Origin: Sphingomonas sp. GM_Shp_1
Lineage (GTDB): Bacteria > Pseudomonadota > Alphaproteobacteria > Sphingomonadales > Sphingomonadaceae
Direction: 5' to 3'
Assembly (NCBI RefSeq): GCF_026540895.1
Contig: NZ_JALNUR010000002.1
Location: 186,001-250,000, forward strand
Length of the DNA: 64,000 nt
The translations under genes were made by a program, and so were the position numbers. The notes under the pieces are model-generated. The model ran no database searches. It was not told the origin of the DNA and was given only the letters and a program-made list of their open reading frames with translations. Numbering within the stretch: the first letter of the stretch is position 1; the number at the start of each line of letters is the position of its first letter. Below are positions 47,396 to 56,335 of the stretch, piece after piece.

Positions 47396-49510
47396 ATGCG
47401 CCCCGACCCGTTCAATCCCGATCGTACCCCCATCGACCGACCCTATGAGCCGGTGGGGGCGCATTATCCGCTCTACGACGCGGAAAGCCAAAGCTGGACC
47501 TTTGGCCCCGATGAGGAAGAGGTCGGGCCGGAGGCGCGGCGTCGCCCGATCCGCTGGGGCCGGTGGATCGCGCGCGGTGCTGGGGTCGGGATCATCCTGC
47601 TGGTGCTGGCGATCATCTGGCTGGCGATCACCGCGCCGCTGTCGCGCTCGCTCCAGCCGCCGACGCCGCCCTCGATCACGCTGACCGCCGATGACGGCAC
47701 GCCGATCGCGCGGCGCGGGGCGATCATCGGCGCGCCGGTCGACGCCGCCAAGCTGCCCGCCCATGTGCGCGAGGCGTTCATGGCGATCGAGGATCGGCGC
47801 TTCTATTCCCATTGGGGCATCGATCCGCGCGGCATCCTCCGCGCCGCCTGGCACAATGTCGGATCGGGCGGGGTGCGCGAAGGCGGATCGACCATCACCC
47901 AGCAATTGGCGAAGAACGCATTCCTCGATTCCGACCGCACGGCGGGTCGCAAGATCCGCGAGGCGATGATCGCCTTCTGGCTGGAGGCTTGGCTGACCAA
48001 GGACGAGATCCTGTCGCGATACCTGTCCAACGTCTATTTCGGCGACAATGTGTACGGCATTACCGCCGCCTCGAAACATTATTTCGGCCGCACGCCCGAC
48101 AAGCTGAACATCGGTCAGGCGGCGATGCTGGCCGGGCTGGTCAAGGCGCCCTCCCGCCTCGCCCCCACCACCAATCTGAAGGGCGCGCGGGCGCGGCAAG
48201 CGGTGGTCGTCGCGGCGATGGAGGATGCGGGCTTCCTGACCAAGGCGGAGGCCGATTCGGTCCAGCCGCAGCGCGTGCTCGCCTCGCGGCCCGAAACCCT
48301 GCCGAGCGGCACCTATTTCGCCGACTGGGTCCTGCCCGAGGCGCGCGACCAGGCGGGCGAGATCAAGACCGAGGCGACCGTCCAGACCACGCTCAACCCA
48401 CGTCTCCAGCGGATCGCCGAGCGCACGGTGCGCAGCGCCGGTCTGCAACAGGCGCAGGTCGCGCTGGTCGCGATGCGCCCCGATGGCCGCGTCGTCGCGA
48501 TGGTCGGCGGCAAGGATTATTCCAAGAGCCCGTTCAACCGCGCGACGCAGGCGCGGCGCCAGCCGGGATCGGCGTTCAAGCTGTTCGTCTATCTGGCCGC
48601 GCTCCGCTCCGGCATGACGCCCGATTCGACCATCGAGGACGAGCCGGTCGACATCGCCGGGTGGAAGCCGCGCAACAGCGACGGTCGCTATCTGGGCAAG
48701 ATCACGCTGCGACAGGCCTTTGCGCGTTCGTCCAACGTCGCCGCCGCGCGGCTGACCCAGGCGGTGGGCGTCAAGTCCGTGATCAAGGCGGCGCGCGATC
48801 TGGGCATCACCACGCCGATCCCCAATGAGGCGACCATCGCCCTGGGCACCTCGACCGTCAGCCTGTTGGAGCTGACTGCCGCCTATGCCGCCATCGCCAA
48901 TGAAAGCTATCCGGTCACGCCCCATGGCCTGACCGAGGTGCGCGACAAGGCCTGGTACCAGTCGCTGACCGATCGCAAGACCGGCTTTTCCTCCGCCGTG
49001 CATGACGGGATGCTCGATCTGCTCTCCTCCTCCATCAAGACGGGGACCGGGCGGCAGGCGCTGCTGACCGTCGATGCCTATGGCAAGACCGGCACGACGC
49101 AGGATTCGCGCGACGCGCTGTTCATGGGCTTCGCGCGCGATCTGGTGGTGGGCGTGTGGGTCGGCAATGACGACAACAAGCCCAATCCCGGCCTGTCGGG
49201 CGGCGGGGTGCCCGCACGGATCTGGCGGGCCTTCATGCAGTCCGCGCTCGACATCCCGCCGGTCGCCGCACCGGTGGTGGTGGAAGAGGTCGATCCCGAC
49301 GCGCTCGCCAACGGGATGGACGAGGAGACCATGCCGGTCGAAAGCGATCCGGTGGGCGACATCATCCAGGGCATGGGACTGGACATGCGGATGGGCGAGG
49401 ACGGCTCGATCACCGTCGGCCCCGGTCGCCGCCGCGGCGACCGCCCCGCCCCCGGCCCGGACGACCGCCGCCCGCCCGACGAACGCGATGGCGACGAAGG
49501 TCAGGAATAG
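47396..49510 (+). CDS. Class A penicillin-binding protein (transglycosylase/transpeptidase)
   Basis: 704 aa from ATG 47396 (GGAA upstream); a GTG 24 bases earlier is possible. One TM anchor lies near 62-85. The GT51 domain shows EDRRFYSHWGIDPRG and the GGSTITQQLAKNAFL motif. The transpeptidase domain has the SxxK motif in GSAFKLF, SSN (S-x-N) and KTGTTQ (K-T-G). The C-terminus is a disordered Asp/Arg/Pro-rich tail after residue ~640. It polymerises and cross-links peptidoglycan in the periplasm, anchored in the inner membrane. Resembles PBP1a-type enzymes; exact orthology is not set. Confidence 0.9.
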   Translation: MRPDPFNPDRTPIDRPYEPVGAHYPLYDAESQSWTFGPDEEEVGPEARRRPIRWGRWIARGAGVGIILLVLAIIWLAITAPLSRSLQPPTPPSITLTADDGTPIARRGAIIGAPVDAAKLPAHVREAFMAIEDRRFYSHWGIDPRGILRAAWHNVGSGGVREGGSTITQQLAKNAFLDSDRTAGRKIREAMIAFWLEAWLTKDEILSRYLSNVYFGDNVYGITAASKHYFGRTPDKLNIGQAAMLAGLVKAPSRLAPTTNLKGARARQAVVVAAMEDAGFLTKAEADSVQPQRVLASRPETLPSGTYFADWVLPEARDQAGEIKTEATVQTTLNPRLQRIAERTVRSAGLQQAQVALVAMRPDGRVVAMVGGKDYSKSPFNRATQARRQPGSAFKLFVYLAALRSGMTPDSTIEDEPVDIAGWKPRNSDGRYLGKITLRQAFARSSNVAAARLTQAVGVKSVIKAARDLGITTPIPNEATIALGTSTVSLLELTAAYAAIANESYPVTPHGLTEVRDKAWYQSLTDRKTGFSSAVHDGMLDLLSSSIKTGTGRQALLTVDAYGKTGTTQDSRDALFMGFARDLVVGVWVGNDDNKPNPGLSGGGVPARIWRAFMQSALDIPPVAAPVVVEEVDPDALANGMDEETMPVESDPVGDIIQGMGLDMRMGEDGSITVGPGRRRGDRPAPGPDDRRPPDERDGDEGQE

Positions 49511-49636
49511 CGGCCAGAAATAGGGGCGCGGGCACTGCGTCTCCTACCGTCGCCCCTGCGCAAGCTGGGGCTTCTCTCGATGGCGCATAGGCTGGGTTGG
49601 CAATCCCAGGCCGGATCGACATGCAGATATGCCTTT

Positions 49637-49845
49637 CTCTTCCCTCGCCCCTCTCTGAGGGGAGAGGGTTGCGCAGACTTAGGCTTTGCGAAGCAAAGGC
49701 TTAGTCGAAGCTGGGTGAGGGGTGCTGCGCTCGCGAGCCGAGCGCGCGAGCCGGTGGCTCGCTCAACCCCTCACCCAAGCTGCGCTAGCCAGCAGGCTGG
49801 CAAGCTCCGCTAACCCTCTCCCCTGTCCAGGGGAGAGGGAAGAAG
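49637..49845. repeat. Palindromic intergenic element
   Basis: The ends TCTTCCCTCGCCCCTCTC and GGGGAGAGGGAAGA form inverted copies, with inner segments (AGGGTTGCGCAG, GCTGGGTGAGGGG and their complements) also repeated in opposite order. The whole occupies the gap after the penicillin-binding protein and looks like a mobile-origin palindromic repeat. It is related to 14179-14217. Confidence 0.7.
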
Positions 49846-50061
49846 GCGTGGCAGGAATGTCGATTGGACCGCAAACCCACGCGGGGCTTGCCCTTCCCGC
49901 CCCTCGCCCGCTAAACGCCCGGTCATTCGCAAGGACCCGGTGAAATTCCGGGTGGCTATTCCGGCCGCCGATCCGCCGGACAACAGAATGCATGGTTCCC
50001 GATCCCGCCCGCCGCCCTGTCGGCGCGAGCGTTTTGCCATGTGCCTATTCTGGTAATTTCC

Positions 50062-51543
50062 ATGACCTCCGACTCCTATCGAACCCAATGGTTCACCGGT
50101 GCCCGCAAGGCGCAACGCGACGTGCTGGCCGGGCTGGTCGTCGCGCTGGCGCTGATCCCGGAGGCGATCGGCTTTTCGATCATCTCCGGCGTCGATCCGC
50201 GCGTCGGGCTCTATGCCTCGGTCGCGATCGCGATCGTCATTTCCTTCCTCGGCGGGCGGCCCGCGATGATCTCCGCCGCGACCGCTGCCGTCGCGGTCGT
50301 CGTCACGCCGCTGGTCCGCGACCATGGCGTCGATTACCTGTTCGCCGCGACGATCCTGATGGGCCTGATCCAGATCGTCGCGGGCGCGCTGCGTCTCGAC
50401 CTGGTGATGCAGTTCGTCTCGCGCTCGGTCATCACCGGCTTCGTCAATGCGCTCGCCATCCTGATCTTCATGGCGCAACTGCCGCAGCTGACCGGCGTGA
50501 CTTGGCACAGCTATGCGATGGTCGCCGCCGGGCTCGCCATCATCTATCTGCTGCCACGCGTCACCAAGGCGGTGCCCTCGCCGCTGGTCGCGATCCTGGT
50601 GCTGGCCGCGATCAGCATCGCGATGGGCCTGCCGGTGCGCACCGTCGGCGACATAGGCCGCCTGCCCGAGGGGCTGCCCAGCCTGACGCTGCCGCATGTC
50701 CCCCTGACCCTGGAGACGCTGCGCATCATCCTGCCCTATTCGCTGACCATGGCCGCCGTGGGCCTGCTCGAATCGCTGCTGACCGCGCAGATCGTCGACG
50801 ACATGACCGACAGCGACAGCGACAAGCGGCGCGAGTGCATGGGACAGGGCGGCGCGAACATCGCCGCCGCGCTGGTCGGCGGCATGGGCGGCTGTGCGAT
50901 GATCGGCCAGTCGGTGATCAACGTCACGTCGGGCGGGCGCAAACGGCTGTCGACGCTGACCGCCGGGGTCGTGCTGCTGATCCTGCTCGCCGGGCTGGGG
51001 CCGGTGGTCGGGCGGATTCCGATGCCCGCACTGGTCGCCGTCATGATCATGGTGTCGATCGGGACGTTCAGTTGGAACTCCATCCCCAATCTCCGCCGCC
51101 ATCCGCCGACCTCCTCGGTCGTCATGCTGGTCACGGTGGCGGTTGTCGTAGCCACGCGCGATTTAGCGCAGGGCGTGGCGGCCGGAGTGCTGCTGTCCGG
51201 CATCTTCTTTGCGGGCAAGGTCCGCCGGTTGTTCGCGGTCGAGCGGGTCGAGGAAGCGGGCGCCGTGCGCTACCGGGTGACGGGGCAGATCTTCTTCGCC
51301 TCGGTCGATCGCTTCACCCGCGCCTTCCAGGCCGAGCAGGGGCGCGGCGTGACCATCGACGTGTCGGCGGCGCATTTCTGGGATATCTCGGGCGTCGGCG
51401 CGCTCGACAAGATCGTCGCGCGGTTGCGGCGGGACGGATCGGCGGTGGAGGTGATCGGCTATAACCGCGCCAGCGCCGACCTGGTCGACCGGTTCGCGCT
51501 GCATGACAAGACCGGGGTCGAACTGGGCGTAACACCGCACTGA
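50062..51543 (+). CDS. SulP family anion transporter with STAS domain
   Basis: 493 aa from ATG 50062; an upstream GTG at 50041 would add seven residues. About ten to twelve helices run from [21 protein letters not shown] to about residue 395, with the SulP signature [11 protein letters not shown] and [11 protein letters not shown]. The C-terminal ~100 residues form a STAS domain ([20 protein letters not shown]). Family members carry sulfate, bicarbonate or other anions; the substrate is not predicted. It has no obvious operon partner. Confidence 0.85.
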   Translation: MTSDSYRTQWFTGARKAQRDVLAGLVVALALIPEAIGFSIISGVDPRVGLYASVAIAIVISFLGGRPAMISAATAAVAVVVTPLVRDHGVDYLFAATILMGLIQIVAGALRLDLVMQFVSRSVITGFVNALAILIFMAQLPQLTGVTWHSYAMVAAGLAIIYLLPRVTKAVPSPLVAILVLAAISIAMGLPVRTVGDIGRLPEGLPSLTLPHVPLTLETLRIILPYSLTMAAVGLLESLLTAQIVDDMTDSDSDKRRECMGQGGANIAAALVGGMGGCAMIGQSVINVTSGGRKRLSTLTAGVVLLILLAGLGPVVGRIPMPALVAVMIMVSIGTFSWNSIPNLRRHPPTSSVVMLVTVAVVVATRDLAQGVAAGVLLSGIFFAGKVRRLFAVERVEEAGAVRYRVTGQIFFASVDRFTRAFQAEQGRGVTIDVSAAHFWDISGVGALDKIVARLRRDGSAVEVIGYNRASADLVDRFALHDKTGVELGVTPH

Positions 51544-51602
51544 CGGCACGCAGGGGGAAGCGGTGTTGACGCGCTCCGCCGCCTCCCCCAAACGCAGGAG
51601 CC

Positions 51603-52604
51603 ATGCGCTTCTTCTCGGACAACGCCGCCCGTATCCACCCCAAGGTGATGGAGGCCATCGCCGGGGCCGACCAGATGGACACCGCCTATGACGGCGATCG
51701 CTGGTCCAAGGCGCTGGACGAGCGGCTGTCCGACCTGTTCGGCCATGACGTGGAGGTGCTGTGGGTTCCCACCGGCACCGCCGCCAACTGCCTGGCGCTG
51801 GCGGCGCTCTGCCCGCCTCATGGCGGCGTGGTCTGCCACCGCGACTCGCACATCCAGAATGACGAGGGCGGCGCGCCCGAATTCTACACCCATGGCGCCA
51901 AGCTGATGCTGGCCGATGGCGAGGGGGCGAAGCTGACCCCCGACACGATCCGAACCGTGATCGACGCCATCGCCAACGACGTCCACCGGGTTCAGCCGCA
52001 CGCCATCTCCATCACCAACGCCACCGAATATGGCCGCGTCTACAACCCGGAAGAGGTCGCCGCGATCGGAGCGCTGGCAAAGGAGCGGAGCCTCGGGTTC
52101 CACATGGATGGCGCGCGCTTCGCCAATGCGATCGCGCGGCTGGGCTGCACGCCCGCCGCGCTGACGTGGCAGGCGGGCGTGGACGCGCTGTCCTTCGGCT
52201 TCGTCAAGAACGGCGCGATGAGTGCCGAGGCCCTGGTCTTCTTCAAGCCCGGCCTGGCCGACGTCACCCGCCGCCGCCGCAAGCGCGCGGGATTGCTGAT
52301 GTCCAAGGGCCGCTATCTGGCAGCACAGGTGCTGGCGATGGTCGAGAACGACCTGTGGATCGCGAACGGCGCGCTGGCCAATGCCTGCGCCGAGCGGCTG
52401 GCGGGGGCGGCGGGCGACCGGCTGGTCCACCCGGTCGAGGCGAACGAGGTCTTCCTGCGCGCAACGCCCGATGAGGCCGCGAAACTCCGCGCACAGGGCT
52501 TCGACTTCTATGACTGGGCGGAGGGCGAAATCCGGCTGGTCACCGCCTGGGACAGCGACGGCCGCCACGTCGCCCGCCTCGCCGATGCGATCGCGGCCCT
52601 ATGA
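51603..52604 (+). CDS. ltaE: Low-specificity L-threonine aldolase
   Basis: 333 aa. The PLP enzyme fold shows GTAANCLAL, the pyridoxal-contacting HMDGARFANA and the Schiff-base lysine in SFGFVKNGAM. It cleaves L-threonine to glycine and acetaldehyde (or the reverse). It is coupled by an ATGA overlap to an EamA transporter downstream. The start 51603 has a suitable GGAG upstream. The gene is intact. Confidence 0.85.
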   Translation: MRFFSDNAARIHPKVMEAIAGADQMDTAYDGDRWSKALDERLSDLFGHDVEVLWVPTGTAANCLALAALCPPHGGVVCHRDSHIQNDEGGAPEFYTHGAKLMLADGEGAKLTPDTIRTVIDAIANDVHRVQPHAISITNATEYGRVYNPEEVAAIGALAKERSLGFHMDGARFANAIARLGCTPAALTWQAGVDALSFGFVKNGAMSAEALVFFKPGLADVTRRRRKRAGLLMSKGRYLAAQVLAMVENDLWIANGALANACAERLAGAAGDRLVHPVEANEVFLRATPDEAAKLRAQGFDFYDWAEGEIRLVTAWDSDGRHVARLADAIAAL

Positions 52605-53521
52605 GCGAGTTCGACACCACCCCCCGCTCCACCCGCGCCGCGATCCTCATTCCGTTCGCGATCGTCACGCTGATCTGGGGATCGACCTGGCTGGTCATCC
52701 GCGACCAGATCACGGTCGTCCCCGCCACCTGGTCGGTCAGCTATCGCTTCCTGATCGGCGGGCTCGCCATGGGGGCCTTCGCCCTCGCCAAGCGGGAGAG
52801 CTTTCGGCTCGGCACCACCGGTTTCCTGTTCGCCGCCGGGATCGGGCTGTTCCAGTTCGTCCTGAACTTCAACTTCGTCTATCATGCCGAGGCGTACATC
52901 ACCTCCGGGCTGGTCGCGGTCGTCTTTGCGATGCTGCTGATCCCCAATGCCGGGTTCGCGCGAATCTTCCTGGGGCAGCGCATGGGGCGGCAGTTACTGG
53001 TCGGCTCGACCATCGCGATGGCGGGGGCGGCCTTGCTGTTCGTGCACGAGGCGCGGGTCGATCCGGCGGGGCCGGCCCGCGCGCTGACCGGCATCGCCCT
53101 GACCATCGTCGCGATCCTGTCCGCCTCCATCGCCAATGTCATGCAGGCGACCAAGACCGCCAAGCGCTTCCCGATGCACGCGACGATCAGCGTCGCGATG
53201 CTGGTCGGCTCGGCACTCGACGCGATCATCGCCTATAGCCTGAACGGGCCGCCGGTGTTCGAGATGCGAACCGGCTATGTGCTCGGCATCCTCTATCTGG
53301 GGCTGTTCGCCTCGGCGCTGGCCTTCCCGCTTTATTACCGGGTGCTGCGCGCCATCGGCCCGGCCAAGGCGGCCTATTCCAGCGTCATCGTGCCGGTCAT
53401 CGCGATGAGCCTGTCGACGGTGTTCGAGGGCTATCGCTGGTCGCTGCTGGCGGGCGCGGGGGCAGCGGTGACGGCCGCCGGGCTGGTCATCGCGCTCAAG
53501 GCACGCAGGCCCAACCGGTAA
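52601..53521 (+). CDS. EamA family (DMT) transporter
   Basis: 306 aa with ten TM helices arranged as two EamA repeats (WGSTWLVIRDQ, then near ASALAFPLYYRVL). DMT family exporters such as RhtA move threonine/homoserine or other amino acids. Coupling by ATGA overlap to threonine aldolase suggests an amino acid metabolite as substrate. The last 91 bases overlap the convergent epimerase gene. Confidence 0.8.
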   Translation: MSEFDTTPRSTRAAILIPFAIVTLIWGSTWLVIRDQITVVPATWSVSYRFLIGGLAMGAFALAKRESFRLGTTGFLFAAGIGLFQFVLNFNFVYHAEAYITSGLVAVVFAMLLIPNAGFARIFLGQRMGRQLLVGSTIAMAGAALLFVHEARVDPAGPARALTGIALTIVAILSASIANVMQATKTAKRFPMHATISVAMLVGSALDAIIAYSLNGPPVFEMRTGYVLGILYLGLFASALAFPLYYRVLRAIGPAKAAYSSVIVPVIAMSLSTVFEGYRWSLLAGAGAAVTAAGLVIALKARRPNR

Positions 53522-54270
53522 TCGGGATAGCGGGGCCGCCAGTTCAGCACCCGCCTGGCCTTGCCGTTCGCGACGCGCCGGTTCTCGGCATAGAAACCGC
53601 GCGCCGCCGCCGACAGGCTTTCGAGCGGCACCAGAGGCGGAGGCTCCAGCCCGGCCAGCGTGGCGGCATAGGCGACGACCGCATCCTGGTCGCACGGGTG
53701 ATCGTCCGCCAAATTGTACGCCCCCGCCGGACCGTCGAATCCTGCGATCACGCCCGACACGATGTCGGCGATATGCACCCGGCTGAACACCTGGCCGGGT
53801 AGCCCGACCCGGTGCGCCCGTCCCGCCCGAACCCGGTCGATCGGCGAGCGGCCGGGCCCGTAAATGCCCGGCAGGCGAAAGACCCGCGCACCCAAGCTCT
53901 GCCAGTCCGCATCCGCCGCCGCCCGCGCCGCGCGACGCCCCGAGCCGATGGGGGCGGTCTCGTCCACCCACGCCCCGCCGGTATCGCCATAGACGCCGGT
54001 CGAGGAGAGATAGCCGAGCCACGCATCCGACCGCGCCAGTCGCTCCCCATAGGTGACGAGCACCGGGTCACGCTCGCCCTCGGGCGGGACCGAGGAGAGG
54101 ATATGCGTGGCGGCGGCGATCTGCGCCTCCACGCTGTCGCGGTCGTCGAAACGGAGCGTGCCGCCACGCCCGTCGCGGGTCGTCCCCTCGACGGACCAGC
54201 CACGGCCCTCCAACAGAGCGGCCAGATGCCCGGCGGCATAGCCCAAGCCGAAGACGAACAACCTACTCAT
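53431..54270 (-). CDS. NAD(P)-dependent epimerase/SDR protein (YeeZ-like)
   Basis: 279 aa. A Rossmann start FVFGLGYAAGHLA gives the GxGxxG-type motif, and the middle has LSSTGVYGDTGGAWVDE (the conserved YLSSTGVYG of atypical SDRs), RLPGIYGPGRSP and a C-terminal FxAENRRV. Comparable proteins are annotated as nucleoside-sugar epimerase-like. Its C-terminal 30 residues are encoded antisense to the EamA gene. The substrate is unknown. Confidence 0.8.
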   Translation of the reverse strand: MSRLFVFGLGYAAGHLAALLEGRGWSVEGTTRDGRGGTLRFDDRDSVEAQIAAATHILSSVPPEGERDPVLVTYGERLARSDAWLGYLSSTGVYGDTGGAWVDETAPIGSGRRAARAAADADWQSLGARVFRLPGIYGPGRSPIDRVRAGRAHRVGLPGQVFSRVHIADIVSGVIAGFDGPAGAYNLADDHPCDQDAVVAYAATLAGLEPPPLVPLESLSAAARGFYAENRRVANGKARRVLNWRPRYPDYRLGLRALSAMTSPAAVTAAPAPASSDQR

Positions 54271-54313
54271 GCCTCGAAACTGCCCGCCGTCATAATAACA
54301 ACCTCCGCTCGCA

Positions 54314-54388
54314 CTGAGCGAAGTCGAAGTGCACGCCCAGGACTAGCAACTTGGCGAAGTTCATCGCTTGGCCTTCGACTTCGCTCAG
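54314..54388. repeat. Palindromic repeat with CTGAGCGAAGTCGAAG arms
   Basis: Arms CTGAGCGAAGTCGAAG (54314-54329) and CTTCGACTTCGCTCAG (54373-54388) are perfect complements. The same core recurs at 60101-60185, so this is a dispersed family. Confidence 0.75.
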
Positions 54389-54443
54389 GCTGAACGGCTG
54401 GAGGGGATATTGGTCGCCGTCCATGATGGCCCGCCTCACTCCA

Positions 54444-54472
54444 CAACCTCCGTTCGTGCTGAACGGAGGTTG
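54444..54472. repeat. 12-bp stem hairpin between epimerase and peptidase genes
   Basis: CAACCTCCGTTC and GAACGGAGGTTG pair across a 5-base loop, placed just after the stop of the M28 peptidase gene on the minus strand. It could terminate transcription, though no T-run follows. Confidence 0.5.
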
Positions 54473-54489
54473 GATAATTTGGTCGCAAA

Positions 54490-56199
54490 TCACTTCGCCG
54501 CCATCGGCCCCTTGTAGAGCGTGCCGAAATAATCGCCCTTGTTCCACACCGGTCGCTCGGGCGCATCGGCGATCTCGCGGGCGATGGCGTAGTTCACGCT
54601 GACGAAGCGCGGTCCCTGGCTCCAGTCGATGCCCTGGTCGATCTCGTCGCCGACCTTGTGATAGCGGTGGCTCATGAAATCCGCGACCGCCGCCTTGCCC
54701 GGCCCGGCCTGACCCGGCCACAGAAAGACCGAGGGGATGCCCTTCTGCACGAAGCGGAAATGGTCAGAGCGGACGAAGATCCCCTCCTCGGGCATCGGAT
54801 CGGGCGAGACGGGCAGACCCATCGCCCCCACCGCCTTGCGCACGATCGGCCCCAGCGTCGATCGGTCGGCGCCGAACACCACCATATCCTCGAACTTGTA
54901 GGTCAGGATCGGCATGTCGAGATTGACGTCGGCGACGATGGACTTGAGCGGCACGGTCGGGTGGTTGGCGAAATAGTCGGAGCCGACCAGCCCCTTTTCC
55001 TCCGCCGCCACCGCCAGGAACATCACGGTACGCTTGGGCGGGGTGGCGGCAGTCTTGAAGCGCTTGGCCTCCTCGATCAGGCTGGCGATGCCGATGGCGT
55101 TGTCGAGCGCGCCATTGTTGATCCGGTCGCCCTCGCCGCCGTCATTGGTGCCGATATGGTCGAGATGCGCCGACAGGACGACGACCTCGTCCTTCAGCTT
55201 GGGGTCGCTGCCGGGGATCAGGCCGATGACGTTGCCGCTGTCCATCGGCTTGAAGCCGGTCTTCGACGCGACGGTCAGCGCGCCCCTGGCGACGAGCGGC
55301 TTATAGGCGGGCTTGGCGCTCGCGGCGGCCTTGACGACGGCGTCCCAGCCCTTGCCGAACAGCTTGGCCGCGCCCGCCTGCGACAGGGTGCCCAGCACCG
55401 GGGTCGCGGGCGTCATCGCATGCGCGGTGCCGTCCGGATTGGCCCAGGTCACGCGCGGCGCGTCATAATAGCGGGCGAGCGTGGCGAAGGGCCGCTGCCG
55501 TCCGCCCGCGCGGGGCATATCGATCTGGATCGCACCGACCGCACCGCGCGCCGCCGCCAGCGCCGCCTTGTTGGCCGCCGAGCCGAAAAAGGCGCGCTCC
55601 TCGCCGCCCAGCCCTTCGGGCGTGCCGGGGAGGAAGGCGACGATCTTGCCGCGCACATCGACGCCCTTGTAATCGTTCAGGCCATAGGGCGCGGCATCGA
55701 TGCCATGGCCGACGAAGACGACCGGCGCGGACAGGCTGGTCTCCTTGGCATTGGGCACGGGCGAGGGCACGAAATCCTCTCCGAACACCAGCTCCTGCGG
55801 CTGGCCGCCCGCCGGCGTCCACATCGCGCTGCCCTTGTCGGCGACCCGATAGGCGACCAGCGGCACCTTTTGCAGATAGCCGCCCTCGTCGCCGCCGGGA
55901 CGAAGCCCCGCCGCATAGAATTGCGCCGCGACATATTGCGCGGCGATATCATAGTCGCGCGTCCCCGCCTCACGGCCCGCCATCGCGTCGGAGGCCAGGA
56001 ACATCACATGCGCCTTCATCGCCGCCTGATCCTCGGGCAGGGTTGCGGTGATGACGGCGTTGCGTTCTGCCGGTGTGCGCTGCGGCGCGCTTTGCGCGGG
56101 GGCGGGGCTAGTCGCCTGATAATGCAGGTGATCGTGATCGTGCGCGACAGCGGCGGTGGACAGGAGAAGCAGCGGCAGCAGAGCCGTCGAACGCGACAT
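54490..56199 (-). CDS. Secreted M28 family metallopeptidase with PA domain
   Basis: 569 aa from ATG 56199 with a signal peptide (STALLPLLLLSTAAVAHDHDH). A protease-associated domain (about 150-270, VFVGHGIDAAPYG) is followed by the M28 catalytic region: the Zn ligands appear in SAHLDH, NNGALDNA, AAEEKG (catalytic Glu) and DVNLDM, and the last His lies in SHRYHKVGDEID. Family members are aminopeptidases or dipeptidases acting in the periplasm. A His-rich tail just after the signal may bind metal. It is transcribed divergently from pepN. Confidence 0.9.
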   Translation of the reverse strand: MSRSTALLPLLLLSTAAVAHDHDHLHYQATSPAPAQSAPQRTPAERNAVITATLPEDQAAMKAHVMFLASDAMAGREAGTRDYDIAAQYVAAQFYAAGLRPGGDEGGYLQKVPLVAYRVADKGSAMWTPAGGQPQELVFGEDFVPSPVPNAKETSLSAPVVFVGHGIDAAPYGLNDYKGVDVRGKIVAFLPGTPEGLGGEERAFFGSAANKAALAAARGAVGAIQIDMPRAGGRQRPFATLARYYDAPRVTWANPDGTAHAMTPATPVLGTLSQAGAAKLFGKGWDAVVKAAASAKPAYKPLVARGALTVASKTGFKPMDSGNVIGLIPGSDPKLKDEVVVLSAHLDHIGTNDGGEGDRINNGALDNAIGIASLIEEAKRFKTAATPPKRTVMFLAVAAEEKGLVGSDYFANHPTVPLKSIVADVNLDMPILTYKFEDMVVFGADRSTLGPIVRKAVGAMGLPVSPDPMPEEGIFVRSDHFRFVQKGIPSVFLWPGQAGPGKAAVADFMSHRYHKVGDEIDQGIDWSQGPRFVSVNYAIAREIADAPERPVWNKGDYFGTLYKGPMAAK

Positions 56200-56335
56200 G
56201 CAGGACCTTTCGGGGAGATGACAGGACACAGGCGTATCATGCCCCCTGCCCCGATCAACCCGCCGATCGGCCTATGTCCCGGTTTTTCCGGCCTCACCGG
56301 TGGTCGGACGGGTCCGTCACGGCTATATTCCCGAA

